A program made the translations under genes and the position numbers. A stretch of DNA of 64,000 bases from a virus, in IMG/VR virus record IMGVR_UViG_3300021371_000007, positions 17,947 through 81,946 of that record, one strand, 5' to 3'. Positions 51,483 to 58,243 of the stretch are shown here, in pieces. The notes below the pieces were generated by a model. It did no database searches. It worked only from the letters and a program-made list of their open reading frames with translations, and was not told the DNA's origin. Within the stretch, counting starts at the first letter, position 1. Every line of letters begins with the position of its first letter.

Positions 51483-51506
51483 TAATTTATAACAACAGGT
51501 AAGCAA
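51479..51506 (-). promoter_or_regulatory. Minus-strand promoter overlapping the divergent one
   Basis: TTGCTT (51506-51501), 16-base spacer, TAATAT (51484-51479) on the minus strand. The two -10 boxes share the palindrome TAATATTA (51477-51484), so the two directions should compete for polymerase. Confidence 0.5.
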
Positions 51507-51511
51507 ATAAT

Positions 51512-51751
51512 ATGAAAGATTATCAGAATGAATTGAGCCGTTGTCTATCCGTAGTAAAGTGGAATCCTAATGAAGCACTCTCTGAGATGAACCTCTTAAG
51601 AGACGAAGCATTAAGTTCTCCTTTAAAAGAAAAACTTTGGAAGCGTAAGGCTCGTGAAATAAATAACTTTTTAGATTCTTTAGAAAACACTCGTTACTAT
51701 AAAGAATCTGAATTCTGGAAAAACTCAAAACCAAGTAGGTTAATAATATAA
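51512..51751 (+). CDS. Unknown small helical protein
   Basis: 79 residues, mostly alpha-helical by composition (NEALSEMNLLRDEAL, LKEKLWKRKAREINNFLDSL). It starts the rightward block, with AGGTAAG upstream, and joins the next gene as TAATG. No family was recognised. Confidence 0.68.
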   Translation: MKDYQNELSRCLSVVKWNPNEALSEMNLLRDEALSSPLKEKLWKRKAREINNFLDSLENTRYYKESEFWKNSKPSRLII

Positions 51752-52086
51752 TGAATAAGTATCAACAAGACTTTAACTCTTTAAAAACACTATTAACTAG
51801 CCCTTTTACCTCTGTAGAAGATGTTGTAAAGCTAGTTAAACCACTTTTGTTAAAGATGAATAATCCAACCTTTTATAAAAAGTATTTATACACTAAGCCC
51901 GAAGAGGCTTACGGGGGAGTAGGGAGTTATTCCAATAATATGTTTACCATATTTACTAACGAGTGTATCAAAATTATTAATGAATGTCAAGACTTAAATG
52001 AAATGCTCAGGAAGCTACAAGTAGAATACTCATGGACAAATCGACACTCCGAGCCCTACTGGTTTAAAAATACAAAAAATACTTAG
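51751..52086 (+). CDS. Unknown protein
   Basis: 111 residues, coupled to the preceding gene by TAATG and followed by a good terminator, so the pair forms a two-gene unit. Contains EDVVKLVKPLLLKMNNPTFY and a Gly/Tyr-rich turn (YGGVGSYSNN). No motif gives a function. Early-expressed host-takeover roles are common for such genes next to divergent promoters, but this is only inference. Confidence 0.66.
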   Translation: MNKYQQDFNSLKTLLTSPFTSVEDVVKLVKPLLLKMNNPTFYKKYLYTKPEEAYGGVGSYSNNMFTIFTNECIKIINECQDLNEMLRKLQVEYSWTNRHSEPYWFKNTKNT

Positions 52087-52104
52087 TATAAGTACAAATA
52101 AAAT

Positions 52105-52136
52105 CAGCTGCAGGCCACTCTTGCGGCTGTTTTTTA
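52105..52136 (+). terminator. Rho-independent terminator
   Basis: CAGCTGCA pairs with TGCGGCTG (one T-G pair) around a nine-base loop and is followed by TTTTTT. It ends the two-gene unit at 51512-52086. Confidence 0.85.
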
Positions 52137-52157
52137 TTAACATAAGGGGAGTAGTGT

Positions 52158-52631
52158 ATGATAAAATCAATAACTATTTTTTTATTATTACTTGGTGCAA
52201 AAAGCGCATTAGCGGATACAAGTAAAGAAATAGAATGCTTGGCAAAAAATATTTACTTTGAATCTCGTAACCAATCAGTAAGAGGTCAAATAGCTGTAGG
52301 AAATGTAACCATAAATAGAGTAAAAGATAGTAGATTTCCAAACTCAGTGTGTAAGGTAGTAACTCAAGCCAAAAAAGACAAAAATAATAATATAATACTT
52401 AACAAATGCCAATTTAGTTGGTATTGTGATGGTATAAAAGATACTATGTTAAACAAAGAAGTAAAAGAATTTTCTTTTAAACTAGCTAAGGCGTTAATTT
52501 TAGGGCAAATATCAGACGTAACAAACAACTCAACGCATTATCATAGTAAAAAAGTCAAACCTTATTGGAGTAGACACCTATCAAAAACGGTTACTATAGA
52601 AGATCATCACTTTTATAGGTGGGAAAAATAA
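52158..52631 (+). CDS. Secreted cell-wall hydrolase, SleB-like (endolysin candidate)
   Basis: 157 residues. A signal peptide (KSITIFLLLLGAKSALA, cleavage after ALA) is followed by ECLAKNIYFESRNQSVRGQIAVGNVTINRV, KCQFSWYCDG and STHYHSKKVKPYWSR: the Hydrolase_2/SleB fold with catalytic Glu in YFESRN. It cleaves peptidoglycan, in the periplasm after Sec export. It is the only clear muralytic enzyme in the window, so it probably is the endolysin. AGGGGAG lies upstream. The next gene encodes a membrane protein. Confidence 0.87.
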   Translation: MIKSITIFLLLLGAKSALADTSKEIECLAKNIYFESRNQSVRGQIAVGNVTINRVKDSRFPNSVCKVVTQAKKDKNNNIILNKCQFSWYCDGIKDTMLNKEVKEFSFKLAKALILGQISDVTNNSTHYHSKKVKPYWSRHLSKTVTIEDHHFYRWEK

Positions 52632-52641
52632 AAATTTAAGA

Positions 52642-52671
52642 TTGACTAACATAACAAGCGTTTGATAAAAT
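52642..52671 (+). promoter_or_regulatory. Sigma70-like promoter with a leaderless start
   Basis: TTGACT (52642-52647), 18-base spacer, TAAAAT (52666-52671). The ATG at 52677 begins only six bases after the -10 and has no Shine-Dalgarno site, so the message would start at or near the A of ATG. Confidence 0.45.
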
Positions 52672-52676
52672 AAAAA

Positions 52677-52988
52677 ATGATAGAAGAAAGTGACTTAACT
52701 GACGACATCAAAAAAAATATAAACTGGCTACACGAAAGGTCACAGAAAACAAAAAGCGATTTAGAAACTCATGAAGCTGTGTGTGCTGAGCGATATATTC
52801 ATATTAGTCAGTCTTTAGCCGCCTTAAATACAAGCATAGAACAAAGTAATATAAGGATACAAGAACTCCATGACACTGTATCAGCTAGTAAAGTAAGTTT
52901 AAAAACTCTAATGTTTATAGGTTCTTTCATATTAGCAGTTTCAGGATTTATTTATACTATTATAGGGATACTTAATCAAACACAATGA
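52677..52988 (+). CDS. Coiled-coil protein with C-terminal membrane helix (holin-like candidate)
   Basis: 103 residues: an acidic/coiled-coil part (residues 1-75, with CAERYIHISQSLAALNTSIEQS) and a C-terminal transmembrane helix (TLMFIGSFILAVSGFIYTIIG). Similar small 'one-helix, cytoplasmic coiled-coil' proteins occur beside endolysins and are often proposed as holins. The hydrolase upstream carries a signal peptide, so a pore is not strictly needed for export. It overlaps the next gene as ATGA. Role uncertain. Confidence 0.72.
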   Translation: MIEESDLTDDIKKNINWLHERSQKTKSDLETHEAVCAERYIHISQSLAALNTSIEQSNIRIQELHDTVSASKVSLKTLMFIGSFILAVSGFIYTIIGILNQTQ

Positions 52989-53335
52989 CTAGAGAAAAAG
53001 AAAAAGAATTATTAAAATATCTGCTATCTAGTCCTCCTATGGATGTTTACAATGAAGATAACATGGATATTCAAGAAAGTAATTTAGAATTAGTAGAGCC
53101 TAGACCTATTAAAGCTACTGAGGAAGAGCTAGAGTCTAGAGAGATTGGTTCAGCTAATTTGTTTTTAGCTTCAGCATTTTTGAGCACTATAAATGACATT
53201 GATTTACCTGCTAAATCAGACGAAGACGTAACTAAGGCTCAAAAACTATGGCAACAATGGATGACAGAGCTTAAAGAAGATAATTTCTTACGAGAAAAAC
53301 CTAATACATTACGAGAAAGTTTTAAAATTGTTTAA
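52985..53335 (+). CDS. Unknown acidic protein
   Basis: 116 residues, strongly acidic in the middle (DVYNEDNMDIQESNLELVE). No domain was recognised. It is coupled to the membrane-protein gene (ATGA) and overlaps the nuclease start by eight bases. Probably part of the same transcript as the PD-(D/E)XK nuclease and PhoH. Confidence 0.66.
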   Translation: MTREKEKELLKYLLSSPPMDVYNEDNMDIQESNLELVEPRPIKATEEELESREIGSANLFLASAFLSTINDIDLPAKSDEDVTKAQKLWQQWMTELKEDNFLREKPNTLRESFKIV

Positions 53336-54020
53336 CTATGAAAAGTGTTTAGAAGCGTATAATATAGATAAAGAATCTGGAAGAGTATATAAAACTCCAG
53401 ATGGGGAGTATCCTAGCATAACTACTATTTTAGGAGCTACCTCAAATAATTCTTTTTTACATAAGTGGAGAGAAAGAGTAGGAGAAGAAGAAGCTAATAG
53501 GATATCTAAAGAAGCTACTGATAGAGGTACTGCGGTACATGACTATATAGAACAGTACTATTTACAAGAAGATAGAGTTTTTAGCGATTGGTTTGTATCT
53601 TCTGGACTTTCCAAAGAGCCAAGAAAAATTAAACAACCTGCTAGAGACATTATAAAAGAGTGTGATAGAAATAATTTTACTCCTTATGCCCAAGAAATAC
53701 CTTTATGGCATCCTAAACTAAAATTTGCAGGAAGAGTAGATGGTATTGGATTATGGAATGGCGTATTATCTATAATAGATTTTAAAACTTCAAAAAAGAA
53801 AAAGTACACCTCTCAAATAAAAAACTACTATATACAAGCTACTGCATATGCTGTTGCACATAATTACTTATTTAATACTGCTATAAATAATTTTTCAATA
53901 GTTATTGGAGTAGATGAAAAAGAATCTCAATGTTTTACAGGTAAAGTAGTAAATTTTATACCTGAGCTTAAATACAGAGTCAGATCTTTTTACACTCAAC
54001 AGAAAGGAATTGAATATTAA
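53328..54020 (+). CDS. PD-(D/E)XK exonuclease, RecB/Cas4-like
   Basis: 230 residues from a TTG at 53328. PSITTILGAT, RGTAVHDYIEQYY, KLKFAGRVDGIGLWNGVLSIIDFKTSKKKK and YYIQATAYAVAHNYLF are the usual blocks of the RecB-like/PDDEXK_1 family: His in the first helix, D in GRVDGIG, D-x-K in DFKTS, and Q-x-x-A-Y. It should degrade DNA ends or flaps. It may work in recombination or in host DNA breakdown. It overlaps phoH by 11 bases. Confidence 0.85.
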   Translation: MFNYEKCLEAYNIDKESGRVYKTPDGEYPSITTILGATSNNSFLHKWRERVGEEEANRISKEATDRGTAVHDYIEQYYLQEDRVFSDWFVSSGLSKEPRKIKQPARDIIKECDRNNFTPYAQEIPLWHPKLKFAGRVDGIGLWNGVLSIIDFKTSKKKKYTSQIKNYYIQATAYAVAHNYLFNTAINNFSIVIGVDEKESQCFTGKVVNFIPELKYRVRSFYTQQKGIEY

Positions 54021-54705
54021 GAACTCTTCAAAACAACAAGAATACTATCGTCTAATAGAAAAATACGACTTATTATTTTTAACAGGCGCCGCTGGAACCG
54101 GAAAAACTTATGTAGCGTGTAACTCAGCTTTAAATTTTTTAGAAAGAGGTCTTATTGAAAAAATTATTATAACAAGACCTGTTGTAGCTACAGAAGATAT
54201 AGGTTTTTTGCCAGGAACTTTAGAAGAAAAAATAAATCCTTTTATGGACCCTATAGTAGGGGTATTATCTGAGATTTATAACTCTAAAGAAATAAAAAAG
54301 ATGATTGCTAATAACGTAATAGAGGCAGTTCCTTTAGCTTATATGAGAGGAAGAACGTTTTCTAACTCTTTTATAATACTTGACGAAGCTCAGAATACTA
54401 CTCAAAAACAAATGAGTATGTTTTTAACTAGGTTTGGTAGAAATATTAAGTGTTGCATAACAGGAGACTTATTACAGTCAGATTTACCTACTAGAGAAAA
54501 TGGACTAAACTGGGCATCGTCAAAACTAAGTCCCTCAGACTTAGTAGCTTTTCTTACTTTTACTAGTGATCACGTTGTAAGAAGTCCTTTAGTCAAAGAA
54601 ATTATGAGATATTTATATGCAGAAGAAACGTCGTATCCCATTAAAAAAGCTTTTAGAGCTGGAAGCCTTGAGTCTATTGCCCCGAGAGAGGTCGTTAATA
54701 GTTAG
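54010..54705 (+). CDS. phoH: PhoH-like ATPase
   Basis: 231 residues, TTG start at 54010 behind AAAGGA. FLTGAAGTGKTYVACN (Walker A), IIITRPVVATEDIGFLPGT, FIILDEAQNTTQKQM (Walker B, DEAQ) and ITGDLLQSDLP are all PhoH signatures. PhoH proteins are RNA-helicase-like ATPases, common in marine phages, with unclear role. It sits between the exonuclease and an array of tiny proteins. Confidence 0.95.
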   Translation: MNIKNSSKQQEYYRLIEKYDLLFLTGAAGTGKTYVACNSALNFLERGLIEKIIITRPVVATEDIGFLPGTLEEKINPFMDPIVGVLSEIYNSKEIKKMIANNVIEAVPLAYMRGRTFSNSFIILDEAQNTTQKQMSMFLTRFGRNIKCCITGDLLQSDLPTRENGLNWASSKLSPSDLVAFLTFTSDHVVRSPLVKEIMRYLYAEETSYPIKKAFRAGSLESIAPREVVNS

Positions 54706-54808
54706 CATTAAAAAGGCTCAAAGAGACTACCCTCAAATAACTCCTAAAATGTATGCAGCGTTTAATGGTATATACGATAGCTATTTTTATACAGGAGAAG
54801 ATCAATGA
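54617..54808 (+). CDS. Small basic protein overlapping phoH
   Basis: 63 residues from the ATG at 54617, which overlaps the end of phoH by 89 bases in another frame. Later TTG codons near 54670 would reduce the overlap. The distal part (SIKKAQRDYPQITPKMYAAFNGIYDSYF) outside phoH looks like a normal coding sequence and the stop overlaps the next ATG (ATGA), supporting a real gene. Start uncertain; function unknown. Confidence 0.55.
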   Translation: MQKKRRIPLKKLLELEALSLLPRERSLIVSIKKAQRDYPQITPKMYAAFNGIYDSYFYTGEDQ

Positions 54809-54966
54809 TAAGTAAAGAAAGATATTGTAAGTCTTGTGGGCATAGATGCCACTGTTATTCTCCTGATTGTTCTGAATGTAAAAATGATGTATGCATAAGC
54901 TGTAAATGCTCTTCTAGTGAAAAGAGCTTTTGGCCTGATAATCCAGGGGAAGCGTACTCTATTTAA
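54805..54966 (+). CDS. Small Cys-rich, zinc-ribbon-like protein
   Basis: 53 residues, ATG at 54805 within ATGA of the preceding gene. Nine cysteines in 30 residues (YCKSCGHRCHCYSPDCSECK then VCISCKC), arranged as CxxC pairs, suggest binding of one or two zinc ions. The tail is acidic/aromatic (FWPDNPGEAY). Likely binds nucleic acid or protein. No known family was recognised. Confidence 0.68.
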   Translation: MISKERYCKSCGHRCHCYSPDCSECKNDVCISCKCSSSEKSFWPDNPGEAYSI

Positions 54967-54976
54967 GGAGATTTTT

Positions 54977-55111
54977 ATGCCCGTAAAAAAAGTAAAAGGT
55001 GGCTATAAGTGGGGAACCACTGGAAAAGTTTACAAAACTAAAAAAGCTGCAACTAAGCAAGCTAGAGCCGCGTATGCAAACGGTTATAAAGGTAAAAAAA
55101 GGAGAAAGTAA
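54977..55111 (+). CDS. Tiny basic protein, 44 aa
   Basis: ATG at 54977 behind AAGGAGA. MPVKKVKGGYKWGTTGKVY then TKKAATKQARAAYANGYKG: Lys/Ala/Gly-rich, of a type I recognise as common in marine phage genomes, where it has no known function. The high positive charge suggests DNA or RNA binding, possibly virion-associated. One base separates it from the next basic protein. Confidence 0.75.
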   Translation: MPVKKVKGGYKWGTTGKVYKTKKAATKQARAAYANGYKGKKRRK

Positions 55112-55112
55112 T

Positions 55113-55265
55113 ATGCCTAAAATGAAAACAAAAGCCCCTAAATATACAGCAGGTAAGAAACCAACAAAAAAAGATACAGCAAAAAAAGGACTTACTGCTG
55201 CTCAAAAAAAGCTTCCCCCAGCACTTCAAAAAGCTATACTTAAAAAAATGAAAGCCAAGAAGTAA
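55113..55265 (+). CDS. Tiny Lys-rich protein, 50 aa
   Basis: ATG at 55113 with AAAGGAGAAAG upstream. About one third Lys (KMKTKAPKYTAGKKPTKKDT), no hydrophobic segment. A histone-like or nucleic-acid-condensing role would fit the charge. Part of the small basic gene array. Function not known. Confidence 0.72.
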   Translation: MPKMKTKAPKYTAGKKPTKKDTAKKGLTAAQKKLPPALQKAILKKMKAKK

Positions 55266-55280
55266 ATTTATATATTATAA

Positions 55281-55961
55281 ATGGTTGAAGAAGACTTTCA
55301 AGCGTGGCAAGCTTATCCTGAGCTTAGGTGGGTATTTAATAAACTAGATATTAGTTTAAAACTGGGATATAGTTGTGGGCCCGCAGGAGTTCCTATATCT
55401 AAAAAAGGTATGTATATAATAAGACCCATATATAATCTTTATGGTATGGGAATTGGAGCGCATAAAAAATATTTAGACCCTGATTTACATTCAAAAGATA
55501 TGATAGCGCACAAATATATACCTCCTGGTTATTTCTGGTGTGAATGGCTAGAAGGTGTTCATCAAAGTATAGATTTTATCAAACATAACGATAAGTGGGA
55601 ACCTTTTAGTACTATGATAGGCATTCATGAGTCAGAAGATAATTTAGTCACTTTTAAACAGTGGGAAGTTATTAATAATTCTTTTATTCTTCCCGACTGG
55701 GTACATAGTATAAATACAGAAAAGTATTTAAATATTGAGACTAAAGGTAATAATATAATTGAAATACATTTAAGAAGTGGTAATGACCACATATGGGACT
55801 TACCAATAGGAACAAAAATAATACCTGTATGGGAAGGTAAAGATTATTCTGAGTACCACCACTTAAAGTTTATAGGCAACCTACATTCTGATACTTTTTT
55901 ATATAAAGCAGATGGTCATTTATCTAATATAAGAAAGGGTTATTATATACAACCCGTTTAA
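55281..55961 (+). CDS. Unknown conserved-looking enzyme-like protein
   Basis: 226 residues. The stretch YSCGPAGVPISKKGMYIIRPIYNLYGMGIGA resembles the start of an ATP-grasp-like domain (basic and Gly-rich loop), and FWCEWLEGVHQSIDF plus GSNDHIW-like Asp/His residues could belong to a catalytic site. I cannot assign the family with confidence. It is the only mid-sized protein in the tiny-gene array and has no clear Shine-Dalgarno site. Confidence 0.6.
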   Translation: MVEEDFQAWQAYPELRWVFNKLDISLKLGYSCGPAGVPISKKGMYIIRPIYNLYGMGIGAHKKYLDPDLHSKDMIAHKYIPPGYFWCEWLEGVHQSIDFIKHNDKWEPFSTMIGIHESEDNLVTFKQWEVINNSFILPDWVHSINTEKYLNIETKGNNIIEIHLRSGNDHIWDLPIGTKIIPVWEGKDYSEYHHLKFIGNLHSDTFLYKADGHLSNIRKGYYIQPV

Positions 55962-55974
55962 AAAGGAACAATAC

Positions 55975-56151
55975 ATGGCATCAAAACCAACTAATCCAAG
56001 CCTATGGTCAAGAGCTAAGACAGAGGCAAAAAAGAAATTTAATGTTTATCCTTCAGCATATGCTAATGCGTGGGCCGCAAAATGGTATAAGTCTAAGGGC
56101 GGTAAATGGAAAGGTGCTCCTACTAATAAAGTGAGAAAAAAAAGTGGCTAA
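55975..56151 (+). CDS. Small basic 'YPSAYAN' protein, 58 aa
   Basis: ATG at 55975 behind AAAAGGAAC. NPSLWSRAKTEAKKKFNVYP then SAYANAWAAKWYKSKGGKW is a recognised pattern in phage and bacterial small proteins (W..AK..AK.KF.VYPSAYAN....K.YK..GG.W). Function unknown; the basic Trp-rich character suggests nucleic acid binding. It overlaps the following gene by eight bases, which starts at its GTG. Confidence 0.75.
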   Translation: MASKPTNPSLWSRAKTEAKKKFNVYPSAYANAWAAKWYKSKGGKWKGAPTNKVRKKSG

Positions 56152-56371
56152 GGGCGGATTAGGTAAATGGTTTTCAGAAGAATGGGTAGATGTTAAAACA
56201 GGTAAACCTTGTGGTCGTTCAGGAAAAAAAGATAAGAGAAAATATCCTGCTTGTAGACCTAAAGCAGTAGCTTCTAGAATAACAAAACAAGAAGCTTCTA
56301 AGAAAAAAGGCCGTAAAAAAGTAAAATGGTCTGTGACGTCTTCTGGAAAAAGAAGAAAGTCTAAAAAATAA
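56144..56371 (+). CDS. Small basic DUF5872-like protein
   Basis: 75 residues starting at GTG 56144. GGLGKWFSEEWVDVKTGKPCGR then GKKDKRKYPACRPK contains the Cys pair and 'W.dV....PCGR......YPaCrP' pattern of a family of small DNA-associated proteins (I associate it with DUF5872). The tail is Lys/Arg/Ser-rich. It forms a coupled pair with the 'YPSAYAN' protein; such pairs occur in other phages and large viruses. Confidence 0.72.
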   Translation: MAKGGLGKWFSEEWVDVKTGKPCGRSGKKDKRKYPACRPKAVASRITKQEASKKKGRKKVKWSVTSSGKRRKSKK

Positions 56372-56383
56372 AGGAGAATCATA

Positions 56384-56551
56384 ATGATTACTAGAACATT
56401 ATCGTGGATAAAGTCAAAACTAAAAGAAAGAACTTCATGGGATGGCGCTGCTTTAATAGCTACCGGAATAGTTATGCTTATGATGCCTATAGACTTAGTA
56501 GCCTATGCAGCTATTGCTTGGGGTATATGGACTATATGGAAAAGTGAATAA
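56384..56551 (+). CDS. Small membrane protein, 55 aa
   Basis: ATG at 56384 with AAAGGAGA upstream. After a basic head (WIKSKLKERTSW) comes one long or two short hydrophobic helices (AALIATGIVMLMM and LVAYAAIAWGIWTIW). Together with the next gene it forms a pair of small membrane proteins. Function unknown. Confidence 0.68.
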   Translation: MITRTLSWIKSKLKERTSWDGAALIATGIVMLMMPIDLVAYAAIAWGIWTIWKSE

Positions 56552-56557
56552 ATATTT

Positions 56558-56836
56558 ATGTGGGATATGATTGAACGTATGTCTTCAGACAGATTATGGT
56601 TATATACTGCTTTAGCAGGAAGTATTTTTGGTGCTATATTTGTAGCCTATATTAGTACTACTAGGTTAGGGCTATGGTGTTATTCAAAAATAGATATAAT
56701 ATTAGATATCTTGATAGTTAAATTAGGATGGAGTTGGTTACAACAACCAAAAGAAGTTTGGAGAACTAAGCTTCCTGCTGGTCTTATAAAAAAAATAGAT
56801 GATATGGAGACACGAATAAAACATTTAGAAAAGTAA
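56558..56836 (+). CDS. Membrane protein with C-terminal coiled coil
   Basis: 92 residues. A hydrophobic helix at residues 14-34 (LYTALAGSIFGAIFVAYIS), a second partly hydrophobic stretch (IDIILDILIVKLGW), then a charged tail (KKIDDMETRIKHLEK). Six bases after the preceding stop, without a strong ribosome site. Possible membrane anchor. Function unknown. Confidence 0.65.
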   Translation: MWDMIERMSSDRLWLYTALAGSIFGAIFVAYISTTRLGLWCYSKIDIILDILIVKLGWSWLQQPKEVWRTKLPAGLIKKIDDMETRIKHLEK

Positions 56837-56844
56837 TAATTACT

Positions 56845-56873
56845 TTGCTGGCTAGGTTAATATGTGTTAAAAT
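56845..56873 (+). promoter_or_regulatory. Sigma70-like promoter, TTGCTG-N17-TAAAAT
   Basis: TTGCTG (56845-56850), 17-base spacer, TAAAAT (56868-56873), followed by AAGGAGAT and the ATG at 56886. It restarts transcription after the tiny-gene array. Confidence 0.6.
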
Positions 56874-56885
56874 AAGGAGATAATT

Positions 56886-57245
56886 ATGGCAAAAGCAAAA
56901 GATGCTAGAAGGCTGCCTAGTGGAAAAATAGAATACAGAGGGGAAAGCTATCCAGGGTTTAACAAACCTAAAAGAAATACCTCTTCTTCAAAACACAAAC
57001 AGGTTGTACTAGCAAAAAAAGGTGATGAAATAAAAGTAGTAAGATTCGGTCATAAAGACTATGGACATAATTATTCTGAAGAAGCTAGAAAGAACTATCT
57101 TCAAAGAAGTGCAGGAATTAAAGATAAATCAGGAAGACTTACTAAAGATGATAAATTTTCTGCTAACTATTGGGCAAGAAAAAAACTATGGGCAGGAGCA
57201 GGGGGTTCTAAAAAGTCCCCTAAAAAAGGAGGTCCTAGAAAATGA
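56886..57245 (+). CDS. Basic protein, unknown
   Basis: 119 residues, very basic. GKIEYRGESYPGFNKPKR, then VVRFGHKDYGHNYSEEARKNYLQRSAGI and DDKFSANYWARKKLW make a pattern that I recognise from other marine phages but whose function is not known. Tyr/His/Arg clusters may bind nucleic acid. It has a strong AAGGAGA site and its own promoter, and overlaps the next gene by four bases (ATGA). Confidence 0.74.
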   Translation: MAKAKDARRLPSGKIEYRGESYPGFNKPKRNTSSSKHKQVVLAKKGDEIKVVRFGHKDYGHNYSEEARKNYLQRSAGIKDKSGRLTKDDKFSANYWARKKLWAGAGGSKKSPKKGGPRK

Positions 57246-57829
57246 AAATAAATAAAAATGGGCATACAGATGTATCTTCCTCTCGAAGAATGTGTGATAT
57301 GATTATTGAAGATTCTCAAGAAATATTAGCTGCTTTACCCTCTAATTCAGAAGCATCTTTACCTACTTGGTGGACTAATAAGCTAGCTGTTTGTTCAGCA
57401 TATATGAATAGTTCTAGAGACTATTTAGTACACATGGAATCTTCAAGTGTTGCTTTAGATTATGAAAATACTAAAGAGCATACAGAAAATGAATCTGTAC
57501 AGGTTGGAGAATATGTAACTAAACATTTTGATATATGTCCGAGCGCTCAAGAGTTGTACTCTGATATTACTAATAAAACAGATATGATTCATCTAGTAGT
57601 AGAGGCTGCTATGCTACATGACTTGTTTTTTAAAAGAGAAAAACAAATCATAGCTATGGGAGCTGCAGATCAAGACTCAGTTGATAAAGCTCAACACTAC
57701 GCAGATATGATTATTAGTTTAGCAGAACAAATGAATTTAGTTAGTGAACATTCTTATATAGAAGACGTACACATGGCAAAAATTAAAGATATAGCTAATC
57801 AAGAAGCTTCTATAGAAATAATCATGTAA
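57242..57829 (+). CDS. Unknown helical protein
   Basis: 195 residues, mostly helical. GHTDVSSSRRMCDMIIEDSQEIL, LPTWWTNKLAVCSAYMNSSRDYL and HYADMIISLAEQM resemble a marine phage family of unknown role. No signal peptide or membrane segment. It is coupled to the basic protein upstream (ATGA) and directly abuts the SET-domain gene. A virion or DNA-associated role is possible. Confidence 0.68.
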   Translation: MKINKNGHTDVSSSRRMCDMIIEDSQEILAALPSNSEASLPTWWTNKLAVCSAYMNSSRDYLVHMESSSVALDYENTKEHTENESVQVGEYVTKHFDICPSAQELYSDITNKTDMIHLVVEAAMLHDLFFKREKQIIAMGAADQDSVDKAQHYADMIISLAEQMNLVSEHSYIEDVHMAKIKDIANQEASIEIIM

Positions 57830-58243
57830 ATGAGTAACTCATACTTAACTTTAGAAGCATTTAACAATGTCTTTTGTAACTTAGCACCTTCACCTATTCA
57901 TGGTGTGGGTGTTTTTGCTCTGAAAGATATACCAAAAAATATAGTTATTTTTTCTCCTATAGCATGGGAAAAATTAGATAATTTTACATTAAAAAAATTA
58001 GATGATAATATTTTTTCTACCTATAAAAAAACATTTAAAATAACTAATAGCGGTATGAATATACCTTCTAAAGGCTATAATTCAATAGATTTTAGGTTTT
58101 ATATTAATCATTCTTATTCTCCTAATCTTAATTATGATTCAGAAAATGATTTAATAATTACTAAAAATACTATACCTAGTAATACAGAGTTAACAATTAA
58201 CTATAAAGCTTACGGATTTTATATTGATAACAGTTTTCACTAA
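57830..58243 (+). CDS. SET-domain protein lysine methyltransferase-like
   Basis: 137 residues. SPIHGVGVFALKDIPKN is the first SET block (hGvGvfA...I..g), RFYINHSYSPN the central NHSxxPN block, and ITKNTIPSNTELTINYKAYG the last (a...I..GeElt.~Y). These bind S-adenosylmethionine and a lysine substrate. The compact form without pre- or post-SET is typical of bacterial and viral versions. Substrate could be a ribosomal, host or phage protein. ATG directly follows the upstream stop. Confidence 0.85.
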   Translation: MSNSYLTLEAFNNVFCNLAPSPIHGVGVFALKDIPKNIVIFSPIAWEKLDNFTLKKLDDNIFSTYKKTFKITNSGMNIPSKGYNSIDFRFYINHSYSPNLNYDSENDLIITKNTIPSNTELTINYKAYGFYIDNSFH

